This document shows positions 63,301-64,000 of a stretch of DNA of 64,000 nt, piece after piece; position 1 is the first letter of the stretch; each line of letters opens with the position of its first letter. Made by a program: the position numbers and the translations under genes. The stretch covers positions 18,389,507 to 18,453,506 of the forward strand of contig CM067086.1 in the NCBI GenBank assembly GCA_034008185.1, written 5' to 3'. The notes below the pieces were generated by a model. That model saw only the letters and a list, made by a program, of their open reading frames with translations, was not told the origin of the DNA and did not search any database. This DNA comes from Gorsachius magnificus (taxonomy: Eukaryota > Chordata > Aves > Pelecaniformes > Ardeidae).

Positions 63301-64000
63301 CTTAAATAGTTCTGATAATCTAAACTAATTTCAGGCCAACACAGATGACAAGGCAAGTGAGCATGAATTAAAATTACAAATAAACACATTCAGAACAGAT
63401 GTCAGAAACCATTTTCCCCACACATGCACATACACACAGAGTCATAAATGTGCACAACAGCCCTTCAAAGTCATTCAAGACATTCAAGATACAATTAGAT
63501 ACTACCAACAGGGGAATTAAATATTGAAGAGTGTGTTTAGATTTTTGATGGGCCTGATGACCTCTGTTCCTTCTCCAGACATTTCTGATAACATTACTCT
63601 CTTCCTTTATCAAGGCTGCCGAAATGTTTGCTCCAATTTTTCTTAAGAACGTATTTGTATCTTTCTACTTCTTTCTTCTGACTGTAGAATAACCATTAAT
63701 AAATGTGCTAAGACAATTATGAAAAAGATCAGATTTCATGCTAGCAGACATAAAACTATCACTTCTGCAGCAGCGGGAACTATACAACTGGCTAGGGCTT
63801 AGTGGTCCCAACACAGATTATCTAAAATTAAACATTTATTCCATTTTGGGACACCTGAACATTGCTCTCATTTTTCCAACATTCTCAACATCTTCAGGTT
63901 CGAGTCCCCAGAATCTGTTTTTCCAGAGCAGCATGCTAAGCTGTTTTGTGCTGTCATCCAGTTTTTTAACTACCTAACATTTTGGTAATGTGGCTTAATT

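Larger units (their letters stand above)
59491..64000 (-). other. NELL1: End of the NELL1 intron upstream of the EGF1 exon (partial)
   Basis: This intron ends at 59491 with CTCCTTGTGTTTCAG on the minus strand. Its donor is beyond 64000. I see no VWC-type cysteine-rich exon here. The cysteine-containing minus ORF at 63374-63613 shows no CxxC VWC pattern and is taken as chance. The stretch has homopolymers (A15, C14) but no recognisable interspersed repeat, and is otherwise featureless AT-rich sequence. Confidence 0.85.

Noticed and set aside
63374..63613. Cysteine-containing minus ORF as a possible VWC exon upstream of EGF1
   Set aside because: The pattern CxCxC in a hydrophobic context is not VWC-like and no suitable splice sites with phase 1 were seen.
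1..64000. tRNA, rRNA, snRNA, CRISPR or bacterial-type operon features
   Set aside because: None of the characteristic sequences were seen. The window is vertebrate intronic DNA.

Overview
This is vertebrate nuclear DNA, most likely from a bird. The base composition is AT-rich, open reading frames are short and scattered, and two spliced exons lie about 50 kb apart. The interspersed repeats are mainly CR1 LINE pieces of the avian/reptilian type, with no Alu, L1 or B1 elements seen. The species cannot be named from what I can see.

The only protein-coding sequence I can defend belongs to one gene on the minus strand, NELL1 (neural EGF-like 1, a secreted thrombospondin-1-like glycoprotein). Its transcription runs from high to low coordinates. 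Exon 59362-59490 encodes the first EGF-like domain and exon 9214-9339 encodes the second, calcium-binding EGF-like domain. Both have consensus splice sites and phase 1 at each end, and they join in frame (GAA G|AT ATT). The first exon continues from a preceding glycine codon that begins outside the window. The exon feeding the first EGF (end of the von Willebrand C region) should lie beyond 64000, and the third EGF exon should lie below position 1. I see neither inside the window. The window is therefore the last part of one intron (59491-64000), one complete intron of 50,022 bp (9340-59361), and the first part of the next (1-9213).

The intronic DNA carries: an antisense CR1 LINE with an internal deletion (about 16655-17540); an older sense CR1 relic (about 31330-32130); four short CR1 pieces (24525-24660, 36950-37100, 50375-50460, 52660-52800); a MIR-like SINE (2815-2965) and a weaker possible one (18535-18600); an imperfect palindromic interspersed repeat (36165-36300); and a GC-rich repeat of about 1 kb (22770-23775) containing a decayed five-unit minisatellite and long overlapping ORFs on both strands. 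There are also homopolymer tracts (C21, G13, C14, A18, A15), a Z-DNA-prone alternating purine-pyrimidine stretch (21521-21566), a 17-bp tandem duplication (9737-9770), G-rich runs, and a perfect 10-bp hairpin with a GAAA loop (34629-34652).

I found no RNA gene, CRISPR array, operon or new biological system. Most of the 50 kb intron has no feature I can identify by eye. Conserved non-coding elements may be present but need alignment to detect.
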